DNA of 17,983 nucleotides from an uncultured Sphingomonadaceae bacterium. Its GTDB lineage: Bacteria > Pseudomonadota > Alphaproteobacteria > Sphingomonadales > Sphingomonadaceae. The stretch covers positions 1 through 17,983 of the forward strand of contig CALLWN010000202.1 in the NCBI GenBank assembly GCA_938016505.1. The letters run 5' to 3'. Positions 1 through 8,626 of the stretch are shown here, one piece after another (within the stretch, counting starts at the first letter, position 1; each line of letters begins with the position of its first letter). The notes under the pieces are model-generated. The model was not told the DNA's origin. It searched no databases and saw nothing but the letters and a program-made list of their open reading frames with translations. A program made the translations under genes and the position numbers.

Positions 1-198
1 GCCCCGGCCGAGCCGGTAGGCTTGGCCGAGGTTGAACTGGGCATCCGGATCACCGGCGGCGGCGGGTGCCTGCCAGGCGGCAACGGCGCCGGCATGGTCG
101 CCCGCGCGCCACTTGCGCACGCCTTCGGCGGTGCCGGCTGCGGCCGGCGAGGCGGCAAGCAGGAGCAGCAGGGCGAGAAGCCGGGCGCGGGACATCAT
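1..198 (-). CDS. Sel1/TPR-repeat secreted protein, 5' part only
   Basis: Only the first 66 codons are in the window; the gene continues past position 1. Reading from the ATG at 198 gives a typical signal peptide: a short basic start (MMSRAR), a leucine/alanine-rich core and an Ala-rich end around residues 20-22. After it come segments such as WRAGDHAGAVAAWQ and GDPDAQFNLGQAY, the usual pattern of Sel1-like/tetratricopeptide repeats, which mediate protein-protein contacts, here presumably in the periplasm. The ATG overlaps the TGA of the dihydroorotase-like gene (ATGA), so translation is probably coupled and it is the last gene seen of this operon. A second ATG follows at once (195) and could equally be the start. 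The specific role cannot be told from this fragment. Confidence 0.7.
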   Translation of the reverse strand, partial: MMSRARLLALLLLLAASPAAAGTAEGVRKWRAGDHAGAVAAWQAPAAAGDPDAQFNLGQAYRLGRG

Positions 199-1448
199 TG
201 CGCGCCGCCGGTCTTGAGGAGAATGTCGCCGCCCTTGACGAGGAGCATCACCCGGCCCTGCACTGGCAGGCCATCGAAGGGGGTGTTGCCGGACAGGCCG
301 GGGAGCGTGTCGGCGCTGATCCGCCACGGCGCATCGGGGTCGAGCAGCAGCAGGTCGGCGGGCGCGCCGGGCTGAAGCCGGCCGCCGGGCAGACCGAAGC
401 GCCGCGCCGGCGCGAGGGTGAGCGCATCGACGAGGCGCGGCAGCGCGACATGGCCGGCGTGGACGAGGGCGAGGCCGAGCGCGAGCAGGGTGGCCGCGCC
501 GGCGTCACCGGGTGCAGCGTCGGCGAAGGGCAGCCGCTTCTCGTCGCTGGTGCGCGGATCGTGGCGGCTTGCGAGCATGTCGATCGTGCCGTCGGCAAGG
601 CCCTCGACGACTGCAACACGGTCGGCCTCGGTCCGGAGCGGGGGCGAGAGCCGGGCAAAGCTGCGGTAGCCGGCGAGCGCGGTGTCGGAGAGGAGGCAGT
701 AGGGTGGCGAGGTGGCGGCGGTCACATCGGCTCCGGCGCGCTTGGCGGCGCGGACAAGCTCGACCCCCTCGGCGGTTGTCACGCAGGGGATGTGGAGCGG
801 CGCGCCGGCGAGCGCGGCGAGGCGGAGATCGCGCCCGATTGCGAGCGCCTCGGCGGCGGCGGGCGCTGCGGGAAGACCGAGCCTTGTTGCCATCTCGCTC
901 TCGGTTGCGACCGTGCCGGCGGTGAGCGCCCGGTCCTCGGCATGGGAAACGGTGACGAGCCCAAGCCCGCCGGCGTAGCGCAGCAGGCGGAGCATGACGG
1001 CGCTGTCGGCGAGTGCGGCGCGGCCGGTTGCAACCCCGACTGCGCCGGCCTCCTTCATGAGGGCAAGGTCGGCAAGCTCGCGGCCCTCGAGCCGGCGAGT
1101 GGCGGCGGCGAGCGGGCGGACCCAGAGGCGGGGCTTGCCCAGCCGTTCGGCGCGCTCGATGAGCGCGGGGTCGTCGAGCGGAGGGACCTGGTCGGGCATG
1201 AGAAGCGTGGTCGCAATTCCGCCGGCCAGCGCTGCGGCGATGTCGGTCCTGAAGGCGCAGCTGTCGATGAGGGCGGGGAGCAGAAGCCGGCCGCCAGCCT
1301 CGACGGTTTGTCCGCTCTCGGGGGGGGCGAGACCGGACCCGATCGCGGCGATGGAGCGATCATGGACCAGGAGATCGCCCCGCTGCGGCTGGCCCGTCGC
1401 CGGGTCGAGCAGGCGCGCATCGCGAATGAGGAGATCGGGCGGTGTCAC
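195..1448 (-). CDS. pyrC: Dihydroorotase-like protein, probably catalytically inactive (PyrC')
   Basis: The 417-residue protein has the whole amidohydrolase-type dihydroorotase fold, with family landmarks such as [10 protein letters not shown] (268-277) and the C-terminal [17 protein letters not shown] segment. The catalytic residues are missing. Where active enzymes have His-x-His after the 'P-G-x-I-D' strand, this has IDSCAFR (61-67). The H-V-S-T histidine is C222 in CVTT. The histidine of T-P-H-H is lost in TSPPYCLL. The D-H-A-P aspartate is R295 in ASRHDP. In Pseudomonas such an inactive homologue (PyrC') is needed for assembly of aspartate carbamoyltransferase; that role is inferred here because it directly follows pyrB. 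It starts with GTG, overlapping the pyrB TGA (GTGA). A working dihydroorotase should then lie elsewhere in the genome. A run of eight C on the coding strand lies within codons 42-44, but the frame is intact. Confidence 0.9.
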   Translation of the reverse strand: MTPPDLLIRDARLLDPATGQPQRGDLLVHDRSIAAIGSGLAPPESGQTVEAGGRLLLPALIDSCAFRTDIAAALAGGIATTLLMPDQVPPLDDPALIERAERLGKPRLWVRPLAAATRRLEGRELADLALMKEAGAVGVATGRAALADSAVMLRLLRYAGGLGLVTVSHAEDRALTAGTVATESEMATRLGLPAAPAAAEALAIGRDLRLAALAGAPLHIPCVTTAEGVELVRAAKRAGADVTAATSPPYCLLSDTALAGYRSFARLSPPLRTEADRVAVVEGLADGTIDMLASRHDPRTSDEKRLPFADAAPGDAGAATLLALGLALVHAGHVALPRLVDALTLAPARRFGLPGGRLQPGAPADLLLLDPDAPWRISADTLPGLSGNTPFDGLPVQGRVMLLVKGGDILLKTGGAQ

Positions 1449-2404
1449 GCGGCCTCGGCGCGGCGGTCGCGGGTGAGGAGGTCGAGGCAGGCCATGCGGA
1501 CGGCAACCCCCATCTCGACCTGCTCGGCGATCGCCGAGCGCTGGATGTCGTCGGCGACGCTCGAGGCGATCTCGACCCCGCGGTTCATCGGGCCGGGGTG
1601 CATGACGAGGACATCGGGCGCGGCGTGGGCGAGCCGGGCCTCGGTCAGGCCGAAGGTTGCGAAATATTCGCGCGCCGAGGGAACCCAGGCGCCGTCCATG
1701 CGCTCGAGCTGGAGGCGCAGCATCATCACGACATCGGCGCCGGCGATCCCCTCGTCCATGGTGGTGACCGGCGTGACTCCGAAGCGGTCGATGCCCGCCG
1801 GCATGAGGGTGGGGGGTGCGACCGCGCGCACCTGGGCGCCGAGCGTGGTGAGAAGGTGGAAGTTGGAGCGGGCCACCCGGCTGTGGAGGATGTCGCCGCA
1901 GATGGCGACCGTGAGCCCCTCGATCCGGCCCTTGCGGCGGCGGATGGTGAGCGCATCGAGCAGCGCTTGCGTCGGGTGCTCGTGGCGGCCGTCGCCGGCA
2001 TTCAGCACCGGGCAGGCGACCTTCTCGGCAATCAGCGCGACCGCGCCCGACTGGTCGTGGCGGATGACGATCAGGTCGGGGCGCATGGCATTGAGGGTGA
2101 GTGCGGTGTCGAGCAGGGTCTCGCCCTTCTTGAGCGAGCTCTGGCCGGCCATCAGGTTGACGACATCGGCGCCGAGCCGCTTGCCGGCGATCTCGAACGA
2201 GAGAAGGGTGCGGGTCGAGGCTTCGAAGAAGGCGTTCACCTGGGTCAGCCCGGCGAGCCGGCCATCATGTTTCCTCGCCCTTCGGCCAGTCTCGACCCAG
2301 GTCTCGGCCTCGTCGAGCAGGAGGCGGATGTCTTCGCGCGCAAGGCCCTCGATGGCGAGCAGGTGGCGGTGCGGGAACCGCAGCGTGGCCGGGGCGGACG
2401 CCAT
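1445..2404 (-). CDS. pyrB: Aspartate carbamoyltransferase catalytic subunit
   Basis: PyrB joins carbamoyl phosphate and L-aspartate to give N-carbamoyl-L-aspartate, the first committed step of pyrimidine synthesis, in the cytoplasm. At 319 residues the length is normal. Visible signatures are the carbamoyl-phosphate loop STRT (63-66), the SSLKKGE segment (89-95), RHDQSGA (115-121), [10 protein letters not shown] (137-146), the aspartate-binding MLRLQ and the late HPGPMNRG. The residue after STRT is Leu, where the E. coli enzyme has Arg. The ATG at 2404 has a good Shine-Dalgarno AGGA (2412-2415) seven bases upstream, which overlaps the ruvX stop codon. The next gene overlaps by four bases and is the inactive dihydroorotase homologue, which suggests the two proteins form a complex. 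No regulatory PyrI gene is present in the window. Confidence 0.97.
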   Translation of the reverse strand: MASAPATLRFPHRHLLAIEGLAREDIRLLLDEAETWVETGRRARKHDGRLAGLTQVNAFFEASTRTLLSFEIAGKRLGADVVNLMAGQSSLKKGETLLDTALTLNAMRPDLIVIRHDQSGAVALIAEKVACPVLNAGDGRHEHPTQALLDALTIRRRKGRIEGLTVAICGDILHSRVARSNFHLLTTLGAQVRAVAPPTLMPAGIDRFGVTPVTTMDEGIAGADVVMMLRLQLERMDGAWVPSAREYFATFGLTEARLAHAAPDVLVMHPGPMNRGVEIASSVADDIQRSAIAEQVEMGVAVRMACLDLLTRDRRAEAA

Positions 2405-2413
2405 GGGGCGGTC

Positions 2414-2920
2414 CTAGCCAGAGCCCCCTTGCGCTTCAAGGCGGGCAAGGCGCTGGCAGGCCCCCTCGAGGATCCAGGCCGCGGCGAGGCGGTCGACCGC
2501 ACGCGCGCGCCTGGCCCGGCTGAGGTCGGCCTCGAGCATGTCGCGGGTGACGGCGGCGGTCGACCAGCGTTCGTCCCACAAGAGGACGGGAAGCCCGGTG
2601 GCGGCGGCGATGTTGCGGGCCTGGGCGCGGACCGAGCGGGCGCGATCCCCCTCGCGGCCGTCGAGATGGACCGGCAGGCCGATGACGACCCCGGTGACGC
2701 CCTCGGCGGCGAGGCGGGCGGCAAGCGCTGCGAGGTCGAGCGCGGGCTTCCGCCGGGCGAGGGTTCCGAGCGGGGACACGAAGGCGCGGTCGGCGGTCGA
2801 TGTGGCGATCCCGATCGTCCTGGTGCCGATGTCGAGCCCGGCGAGGCGCCCGGGCGGAGGCGCTGCGGCAGCGAAGGCCGCGGGATCGGTGGTGACCTCG
2901 GCGGGCGGCGGCGCGCTCAG
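2414..2920 (-). CDS. ruvX: Holliday junction resolvase RuvX (YqgF family)
   Basis: This is an RNase H-like nuclease family protein (YqgF/RuvX) implicated in resolving recombination intermediates and in pre-16S rRNA processing. The fold is clear: [10 protein letters not shown] with the catalytic Asp (about residue 30), [10 protein letters not shown] (79-88), WDERWST (115-121) and [11 protein letters not shown] (141-151) with the last acidic residue. The start is odd. The reading frame has no ATG, GTG or TTG between about position 3060 and the DIGT motif, and it stays open far upstream through the DUF3089 gene. The only plausible initiator is CTG at 2920-2918, which overlaps the TGA of the preceding gene (CTGA) and has AGGG about ten bases upstream. 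That gives 168 residues, slightly long for the family. A sequencing error or another rare start codon is possible. The product is certain; the 5' end is not. Confidence 0.85.
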   Translation of the reverse strand: MSAPPPAEVTTDPAAFAAAAPPPGRLAGLDIGTRTIGIATSTADRAFVSPLGTLARRKPALDLAALAARLAAEGVTGVVIGLPVHLDGREGDRARSVRAQARNIAAATGLPVLLWDERWSTAAVTRDMLEADLSRARRARAVDRLAAAWILEGACQRLARLEAQGGSG

Positions 2921-4047
2921 CCGGCGGTGTCCCTGAGCGTGCGCGCGGCGTGGGCCATGAGCCGCGCCTCGGCATCGGCGCGCACGGCCGCCCAGAACAG
3001 GCTGATGTCGTAGACGTGGAAGTTGCCATTGGGCAGCACATAGGGCCCGATGTCGCGCGGGGCCGGGTCGAGCAGGAGGAGCCCGCTGGCAGCACAGCGG
3101 GCCCCGGTCAGGCGGGGGACGAGGGCCTTCTCGCGGAGCGCGCCGGCATTGGCTTCGGCGGGCGCGCCGGCGTCGGCCGCGCCGGGCGGGGCGGCGGCGC
3201 CGGTCAGCGGGTTCACGCAGAGCATCGGCGCGCGGCCGAAGGGTTCGCCATCGACCCGCCGAAGGGGCTCGACACCCTTGAGGAAGCCGGCGAGGTCGCC
3301 GTCGGCGGCGAAGCTCTGCCAGGACAGGAGGCAGCCGGCCTGCTCGCGCCCGGCGCAGGGCGGCAGGCCGAGCGAGTCGAGGTCGGCGGGCAGGGCGACC
3401 GGCCAGCCGATCGCGTAGACCGCGACGATGCGCCCGGCGAGCGGTGTGCCCCTGACGCGCCCGGCGACGAGCCGGAGCAGGTGGCGGGCGCCCTGGCTGT
3501 GGCCGGCGAGGATGAGCGGGCGGTCGGCGGGCTGGGCGGCGACGAAGGCGTCGAAGGCGGCCACGACATCGGCGTAGGCAAGGTCGAGCGCCCTCTCGGA
3601 GTCGGCCGAGGGCCTGAGGAAGCTGCCGAAGGTCGCCTGGCGGTAGCGCGGCGCCCAGACTTCGGCGATTCCGTTGAACGGGCTGGCCTGGGCCTCGACA
3701 TAGCGGTCGAGCCGCTGGTTGACCTGCGGGTCGTCGAGCGGGGCGTTCCAGCTCGTGCGGCCGAAGAAGGCGGTGGGAGGCACGAAGAAGGCGGCCGCGG
3801 CCGGGGCCGGGGCCGGGCGATAGCCTTCCGGGGCGAACAGGGCGGGGTTTCCGGGAAGCTGCGGGTGGGCGATCCACGCCGAAGGTGCGCTGTAGCGCGG
3901 GGCGGGCGGGGCGGGGCTGTCGGCAAAGGCGACGGTGGGGGCGAGCGCCAGGGTGACGAGGCGCTGGCCGGCCAGCCGCCAGGTGATGGCGGCCGCGAGC
4001 ACGAGCGTTGCAAGAACCGCGACGATGACGAGAAAGCGGCGCGCCAT
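2917..4047 (-). CDS. DUF3089 alpha/beta-hydrolase-like protein, membrane-anchored
   Basis: The 376-residue protein begins with a hydrophobic segment (about 5-25) that could be a signal anchor, then a DUF3089-type region. The strongest marker is the nucleophile elbow AGHSQGA with Ser184, as in lipases and esterases; other family-like stretches are [15 protein letters not shown] (about 87-101), YRQATFGSF (135-143) and HVYDISLFW near the end. The likely role is hydrolysis of an ester or thioester outside the cytoplasm, but no substrate can be named. Its ATG overlaps the TGA of the upstream desaturase-family gene by one base (TGATG), and its own stop overlaps the proposed CTG start of ruvX, so it sits inside a tightly coupled operon. 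Confidence 0.85.
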   Translation of the reverse strand: MARRFLVIVAVLATLVLAAAITWRLAGQRLVTLALAPTVAFADSPAPPAPRYSAPSAWIAHPQLPGNPALFAPEGYRPAPAPAAAAFFVPPTAFFGRTSWNAPLDDPQVNQRLDRYVEAQASPFNGIAEVWAPRYRQATFGSFLRPSADSERALDLAYADVVAAFDAFVAAQPADRPLILAGHSQGARHLLRLVAGRVRGTPLAGRIVAVYAIGWPVALPADLDSLGLPPCAGREQAGCLLSWQSFAADGDLAGFLKGVEPLRRVDGEPFGRAPMLCVNPLTGAAAPPGAADAGAPAEANAGALREKALVPRLTGARCAASGLLLLDPAPRDIGPYVLPNGNFHVYDISLFWAAVRADAEARLMAHAARTLRDTAG

Positions 4048-4940
4048 CAGGCCTGTTCCCGCGCCCGCGCGGCCCAGGCGGCGCGGATCCCGTCGGAGGT
4101 CATCGAGCGGTCGCCGGGCCTCCAGCCGGGCGGACCGAGGGTGAAGCCGGCAAGCGCGCGGAGCGAGCGCGCGGCGAGGACGTCACGGCCGATCGCGACC
4201 CATTCGTGGATTGCCGCCCACAGCGGGTTGAAGGTGGGCAGGTTGCGGACGATGCCGTAGCGGCAGGGCTCGTCGGCGCGCTCGGGCGCGAAGGTGCCGA
4301 ACAGGCGGTCCCAGACGATGAACACCCCGGCATAGTTGCGGTCGAGGTAGCAGGGGTTGGTGGCATGGTGGACCCGGTGGTGGGACGGCGTGTTCATCAC
4401 CGCCTCGAACCAGCGCGGCATCCGGCCGATCTGCTCGGTGTGGATCCAGAACTGGTAGACGAGGTTCAGCCCGGCGACGAAGACCACCATCGCGGGCGGG
4501 AAGCCGATGAGGAAGAGCGGCAGGCGGAACAGGAAGGAGAGGCTGAAGAATCCGGTCCAGGTCTGCCGCAGCGCGGTGGTGAGATTGTAATGCTGGGACG
4601 AGTGGTGGACGACATGGCTCGCCCAGAACCAGCGGACCCGGTGGGCGGTGCGGTGGAAGACATAGTAGGCGAGATCGTCGAGCACGAAGGCGGCGAGGAA
4701 GGCCCACCAGGCGAACGGAACCTCGAACAGGCGGAACTGGAAGACGAAGCTGGCGATCCCCGCGACCGGTGCCGCGACGAGGGCCCCGGCCACCGTCGAG
4801 CCGAGGCCGAGGGCGAGGCTCGCCCCGGCATCGTGCCACTCGTAGGCGCCGCGCCGCCGCAGCCGGACTGCAACCATCTCGAGGAGCACGAGCCCGACGA
4901 AGACCGGGACGGCAAGCTGCACCGGGTCGGGGAGGGTCAT
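4047..4940 (-). CDS. Sterol desaturase / fatty acid hydroxylase family membrane protein
   Basis: The 297-residue integral membrane protein carries the histidine boxes of the fatty-acid-hydroxylase superfamily: HRTAH (96-100), HVVHH (109-113), a lone His at 167 and HHRVHH (187-192). These bind a di-iron centre that uses oxygen to hydroxylate or desaturate a lipid. Several hydrophobic helices surround the boxes (about 8-25, 42-66, 76-95 and 132-165). The substrate could be a fatty acid, carotenoid or hopanoid-type lipid; nothing here decides. The frame extends upstream to 5339, but that extension is Arg/Pro-rich and overlaps the small gene before it, so I place the start at the ATG at 4940, which overlaps that gene's TGA (ATGA). 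Confidence 0.9.
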   Translation of the reverse strand: MTLPDPVQLAVPVFVGLVLLEMVAVRLRRRGAYEWHDAGASLALGLGSTVAGALVAAPVAGIASFVFQFRLFEVPFAWWAFLAAFVLDDLAYYVFHRTAHRVRWFWASHVVHHSSQHYNLTTALRQTWTGFFSLSFLFRLPLFLIGFPPAMVVFVAGLNLVYQFWIHTEQIGRMPRWFEAVMNTPSHHRVHHATNPCYLDRNYAGVFIVWDRLFGTFAPERADEPCRYGIVRNLPTFNPLWAAIHEWVAIGRDVLAARSLRALAGFTLGPPGWRPGDRSMTSDGIRAAWAARAREQA

Positions 4941-5260
4941 GGGCCGAGGCGGACCCGGTGGAGAAAGGGTTCGCCAAGATCGATCGCGTCGTGCGCCGCT
5001 GCTGCGCCTTCCGGCAGGCGCCGGGCGATGAAACGGTCGCCCACGGGCAGGATGACCGCGGCATCGCCGGCTGCGCCGGTGACGCGCGCGCTGCGGCCGT
5101 CGGCGGCGATCTCGGCGGCGATCGGCCGGAAGCCGGGGATCTGGCAGGCCTCGGCAAGGGCACGGCACTGCGAGAGCCGTGGCGCTTCGCGGAACCCGAG
5201 CGCCCAGGCCACGCCCGTGAGAAGCAGAACGCCGGCAGCCGAGAGGAGGAAGGTCAGCAC
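4937..5260 (-). CDS. Small unidentified protein with one N-terminal membrane helix
   Basis: I do not recognise a family. The 107-residue product has one strong hydrophobic helix at residues 2-21, then a soluble part of about 85 residues containing two cysteines (C32 and C39 in LSQCRALAEACQ). The soluble part looks like alternating short strands and charged turns. It could be a lipid-bilayer-anchored periplasmic domain or have an uncleaved signal sequence. Reasons to believe it: it starts the operon, ends in a four-base ATGA overlap with the desaturase-family gene, and has no competing frame with better coding character. The start is GTG at 5260 with only a weak ribosome-binding site. It may work with the desaturase-family protein, but that is only inferred from position. 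Confidence 0.6.
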   Translation of the reverse strand: MLTFLLSAAGVLLLTGVAWALGFREAPRLSQCRALAEACQIPGFRPIAAEIAADGRSARVTGAAGDAAVILPVGDRFIARRLPEGAAAAHDAIDLGEPFLHRVRLGP

Positions 5261-5415
5261 GGGGCGGGGCCATAGCCCCCCGCCGGGGCGAGCGGAAGGC
5301 CCGACCCTGCGCGCCCCGAGGTCGCGCCGAGGCGGGCATGCACGCTGCCGCCCTCGACGAACCGGATTTTCCTGCCTAGCTGGCAGGCACCTGTTTCCAC
5401 CACGCGCCGGAGCCG
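5261..5415. promoter_or_regulatory. Divergent intergenic region with inverted repeat
   Basis: This 155-base gap separates the minus-strand lipid/pyrimidine operon from the plus-strand mrp operon, so promoters for both should lie in it or just inside the genes. It contains a perfect inverted repeat, CCTGCC-TAGCT-GGCAGG, at 5371-5387, directly after TTTT and 28 bases before the mrpA ATG. It could be an operator or a leader hairpin. I see no clear -35/-10 pair; TCGACG (5354-5359) followed 17 bases later by TAGCTG is a weak possibility for mrp. The mrpA start has GGAG only three bases upstream, which is closer than usual. Confidence 0.4.
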
Positions 5416-8271
5416 ATGCCGCCCTCGTTCCTCCCCCTGATCGTGCTCCTGCCCTTCCTGGCGATGCCGCTGCTGCTGCTGGCCGACCGGCTGGGGCGGC
5501 GCACGGTCGCCCTTGTGGCCGGGGCCGCGATGCTGGGAGGCCTTGGACTGCTGGCGGCGCTGGCGGCCCCGGTGCTTGCCGGCGAGGCGCTGGTGCTGTG
5601 GCGGCCCTGGCTGTCGGACTGGGGGCTCGACCTCTCGTTCCGGCTCGACGGGCTGGGGCTTCTGTTCACCCTGCTGATCGACGGGATCGGCGCGCTCATC
5701 GTTCTCTATGCCTATTACTACATGGGGGAGGATGACCGGCTGACCCGGTTCCTGATGACCCTGCTTGCGTTCGCCGGCGGGATGCTGGGCGTGGTCCTGG
5801 CCGAGAACCTGCTGTTGATGCTGCTGTTCTGGGAAGTGACGAGCCTCACCTCGTTCCTGCTCATCGCCTACAAGTGGCAGTATCACGACAGCCGGATTGC
5901 CGCGCGCATGGCGCTTGCCGTCACTGGCGGCGGCGGGCTTGCGCTGCTGGCTGGGCTGCTGATGCTCGGCCACATCGCGGGGAGCTTCGAGCTTTCGGTC
6001 ATCCTCGACCGCGGCGATCTCATCCGCCAGCACCGGCTCTATGAACCCATGCTCGTGCTGGTGCTGCTCGGGGCCTTCACCAAGTCGGCGCAGGTCCCGT
6101 TCCATTTCTGGCTGCCGAACGCCATGGCCGCCCCCACCCCGGTCTCGGCCTATCTCCACTCGGCCACCATGGTGAAGGCCGGCGTGTTCCTGCTGGCCCG
6201 GCTCTACCCGGCGCTCGCCAATACCGAGCTTTGGTTCCTGCTGGTGACGGGGACGGGGGCCGTCACGCTGCTGCTCGGCGCCTACCTCGCGCTCCTCAAG
6301 CACGACTTCAAGGGGTTGCTCGCCTATTCGACCATCAGCCATCTCGGGCTCATCACCATGCTGTTCGGGCTCGACACGCCGATGAGCGCGGTGGCGGCGG
6401 TGTTCCACATCATCAACCACGCCGTCTTCAAGGCCTCGCTGTTCATGGTGGCAGGCGTGATCGACAAGCAGTGCGGCAGCCGGGACATGCGCCGGATCAA
6501 CGGCCTTGCCAGATACATGCCGGTGACTGCGGTGCTCGGCATCGTCGCGGCCGGTGCCATGGCCGGGGTGCCGTTCCTGAACGGCTTTCTCTCGAAGGAG
6601 ATGTTCTTCCAGGAGACGATCGCCTACCCCGGTTTCACCGGCTACGGTACCTTCCTGCTGCCGGCGATCGCAACGCTGGCCGGGATCCTCTCGGTCGCCT
6701 ACTCGGCGCGGTTCGTCCACGATGTCTTCTTCAACGGCGAGCCGGTCGACCTGCCGAAGACGCCCGGGCCGCCCCCGCGTTTCATGCGGCTGCCGATGGA
6801 AGTGCTGGTCGCCATCGTCGTCATCGTCGGTGTGGCGCCGCAGGTCTCGGTCGGCTGGCTGCTCAAGGCGGCGGCAGGTGCCGTGCTGCTCGGCGACCTG
6901 CCGCCCATCAAGCTTGCAGTGTGGCACGGCTTCAACCTGCCGCTGGTCATGAGCATCGTCGCGCTCGGCGGGGGGCTCTTCTACTACTGGAGCCGGGACC
7001 GGGTGTTCACGCTGCACGAGCGCTATGCCCTCGACTTCTCCTCGCCGGTCGCGTTCGAACGGGCCTACAACGGTGCTGCGGCCTCGGCGCGGCGGGCGCT
7101 CGCGGTGCTCGATCGCAGGCAGCTCGCCCAATATCTTGGGTTGTTCCTGGGGCTTGGGGTTGCCGGCGGGGCCTATGCCTGGGGCTCGGCGCCGGCGAGC
7201 TCGGCCGGCGCGCCGCTTGCCGGGCCACTGCCGCTCACCCCGGTCGATCCCGTCTCGGCCTTTGCCTTCGTGCTGCTTGCGATCGGGGTTGGCGGCGCGA
7301 CCTGGTTTGTCCGCCAGCGACTGCTCGCCATCATCTTCATGAGCGTTGCGGGCCTCGTGGTGAGCATGGCCTTCATCCGCTTTGCCGCGCCCGACCTCGC
7401 GCTCACCCAGCTTTCGGTCGAACTCGCGACGATCATGCTGATGCTGCTGGCGCTGCGGTTCCTGCCGCAGACCGGGCCCGCCGAACGGAGCCGCAACGGG
7501 CGGTTCGCTGGCGCCCTGCTCGCCGCCGGGGCCGGGTTGGGTGCCGCGGCCGTCACCTTCGCGATGCTGACCCGGCCGTTCGCGACCATCTCGGGCTACC
7601 ACATTGCCAATGCGAAGCCGCTGGGCGGGGGGACCAATGTCGTCAACGTGATCCTGGTCGACTTCCGCGGCTTCGACACGCTGGGCGAGATTGCCGTGCT
7701 CGCCATGGCTGCGCTCGGGGTCCATGCGATGCTCCACGGGGTCAGGCTGCGGGCGTTCGTCGCCAATGCCGAGGCCGACGCCGACCGTTACCCGATCATG
7801 CTGAGGATGCTGATGCAGCCGATGCTGCCGCTCGCGCTCGCGGTTGCCACCTACATCTTCCTGCGCGGCCACAACCTGCCCGGCGGCGGCTTCATCGCCG
7901 GCCTCATCGCGGCCATCGCCTATGTGCTGCAGTACATGGCGGGCGGGTTCGCCTTTGCATCGGCGCGGGTGCGGCTCGATTTCGTGGCGCTGATCGGTGC
8001 CGGGATCGTCATCGCAGCGCTGACCGGGGTGGCGAGCATGCTGTTCGGCTTCCCGTTCCTGAAGAGCGCCTACACCTATCTGCCGGCGCCGCCGCTCGAC
8101 GACATCGGCCTTGCCTCGAGCCTCGTGTTCGATTCCGGCATCTTCCTCGTGGTGGTCGGGACCATTCTCCTCGTCCTCACCGAACTCGGCAGGATCGAGG
8201 TGAAGGACGCGACCGCCGACGGGGGCAGCAGCGAGGGTCTGCCGCGCCCGGCCACTGCCGTGCAGGGGTAA
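5416..8271 (+). CDS. mrpA: Mrp Na+(K+)/H+ antiporter, fused subunits A and B
   Basis: The 951-residue integral membrane protein is the largest subunit of the Mrp (Mnh/Pha) multi-subunit cation/proton antiporter. The N-terminal two thirds match NuoL-like antiporter subunits, with key charged residues at the positions known from Bacillus MrpA: Glu140 (FWEVTSL), Lys223 (FTKSAQVPFHFWLP) and Lys299 (KHDFKGLLAYS). A NuoJ-like MrpA C-terminal segment follows (about residues 610-780). From about residue 796 the MrpB domain begins, recognised by RGHNLPGGGFIAG (817-829). This A-B fusion is typical of 'group 2' Mrp operons of proteobacteria, in which no separate mrpB exists. First gene of a six-gene operon; mrpC starts four bases after its TAA. 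Confidence 0.97.
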   Translation: MPPSFLPLIVLLPFLAMPLLLLADRLGRRTVALVAGAAMLGGLGLLAALAAPVLAGEALVLWRPWLSDWGLDLSFRLDGLGLLFTLLIDGIGALIVLYAYYYMGEDDRLTRFLMTLLAFAGGMLGVVLAENLLLMLLFWEVTSLTSFLLIAYKWQYHDSRIAARMALAVTGGGGLALLAGLLMLGHIAGSFELSVILDRGDLIRQHRLYEPMLVLVLLGAFTKSAQVPFHFWLPNAMAAPTPVSAYLHSATMVKAGVFLLARLYPALANTELWFLLVTGTGAVTLLLGAYLALLKHDFKGLLAYSTISHLGLITMLFGLDTPMSAVAAVFHIINHAVFKASLFMVAGVIDKQCGSRDMRRINGLARYMPVTAVLGIVAAGAMAGVPFLNGFLSKEMFFQETIAYPGFTGYGTFLLPAIATLAGILSVAYSARFVHDVFFNGEPVDLPKTPGPPPRFMRLPMEVLVAIVVIVGVAPQVSVGWLLKAAAGAVLLGDLPPIKLAVWHGFNLPLVMSIVALGGGLFYYWSRDRVFTLHERYALDFSSPVAFERAYNGAAASARRALAVLDRRQLAQYLGLFLGLGVAGGAYAWGSAPASSAGAPLAGPLPLTPVDPVSAFAFVLLAIGVGGATWFVRQRLLAIIFMSVAGLVVSMAFIRFAAPDLALTQLSVELATIMLMLLALRFLPQTGPAERSRNGRFAGALLAAGAGLGAAAVTFAMLTRPFATISGYHIANAKPLGGGTNVVNVILVDFRGFDTLGEIAVLAMAALGVHAMLHGVRLRAFVANAEADADRYPIMLRMLMQPMLPLALAVATYIFLRGHNLPGGGFIAGLIAAIAYVLQYMAGGFAFASARVRLDFVALIGAGIVIAALTGVASMLFGFPFLKSAYTYLPAPPLDDIGLASSLVFDSGIFLVVVGTILLVLTELGRIEVKDATADGGSSEGLPRPATAVQG

Positions 8272-8275
8272 GGCG

Positions 8276-8626
8276 ATGGAGCTTCTGCTCGCGCTCGGGG
8301 TTGGCCTGCTGACCGGCTGCGGGGTGTGGCTGGTGCTCGCCAGCCGGACCTTCGCGGTCATCCTCGGCCTCACCCTGATCGGCTACGCGGTCAACCTTCT
8401 CATCTTCTTCGGCGGCCGGATCGGGGCCAAGGCCCCACCGCTGGCGCTGCCCGGCGCAACCGGCCTTGCCGATCCGCTGCCGCAGGCGCTGGTGCTGACC
8501 GCGATTGTCATCGGCTTCGGGATGGTCGCCTATTTCGTCGCGCTCGCGCTCCGCGGGGTCGGCGACAGCGGGTCCGACGCCGTCGACCTCCCCGCCGCGG
8601 CACCCGACCGGGAGGAAGGGCCGTGA
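8276..8626 (+). CDS. mrpC: Mrp antiporter subunit C
   Basis: MrpC is the NuoK-like small subunit of the Mrp complex, 116 residues with three membrane helices (about 2-20, 24-44 and 69-94). The signatures are the early LLALGVGLLTGCGVWLVL helix, LIGYAVNLLIFF in the second and PLPQALVLTAIVIGF at the start of the third, the last closely resembling NuoK/MrpC relatives. Its ATG follows the mrpA stop by four bases, and AGGGG at 8264-8268 supplies the ribosome-binding site from within the end of mrpA. Its stop codon overlaps the GTG of mrpD (GTGA). Confidence 0.96.
   Translation: MELLLALGVGLLTGCGVWLVLASRTFAVILGLTLIGYAVNLLIFFGGRIGAKAPPLALPGATGLADPLPQALVLTAIVIGFGMVAYFVALALRGVGDSGSDAVDLPAAAPDREEGP
8611..8619 (+). 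promoter_or_regulatory. Strong ribosome-binding site of mrpD
   Basis: GGAGGAAGG lies inside the last codons of mrpC and ends three bases before the GTG of mrpD; its GGAGG core is seven bases from that GTG. It fixes GTG 8623 as the mrpD start, although the same reading frame stays open to 8326. Confidence 0.8.

Noticed and set aside
1320..1327. Run of eight G in the dihydroorotase-like gene as a phase-variation tract
   Set aside because: The frame is intact, the tract is only eight bases in GC-rich DNA, and nothing suggests a switchable surface function.
66..2417. Plus-strand open frame of about 780 codons
   Set aside because: It runs opposite pyrB and the dihydroorotase-like gene, which have strong family motifs; the frame is open only because of GC-rich codon structure.
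2414..3877. ruvX frame read as a 487-residue fusion protein
   Set aside because: The added N-terminal part is Arg/Pro-rich shadow sequence of the DUF3089 gene, which is itself clearly coding in another frame.
4047..5339. Long version of the desaturase-family protein (430 residues)
   Set aside because: The extra 133 residues are Arg/Pro-rich and overlap the small membrane protein gene; the ATG at 4940 fits the family start and the ATGA overlap.
5254..8373. Minus-strand open frame of more than 1,000 codons opposite mrpA
   Set aside because: It is the antisense shadow of the high-GC mrpAB gene; its product is rich in His, Arg, Gln, Glu and Gly with no domain, whereas mrpAB carries clear functional residues.
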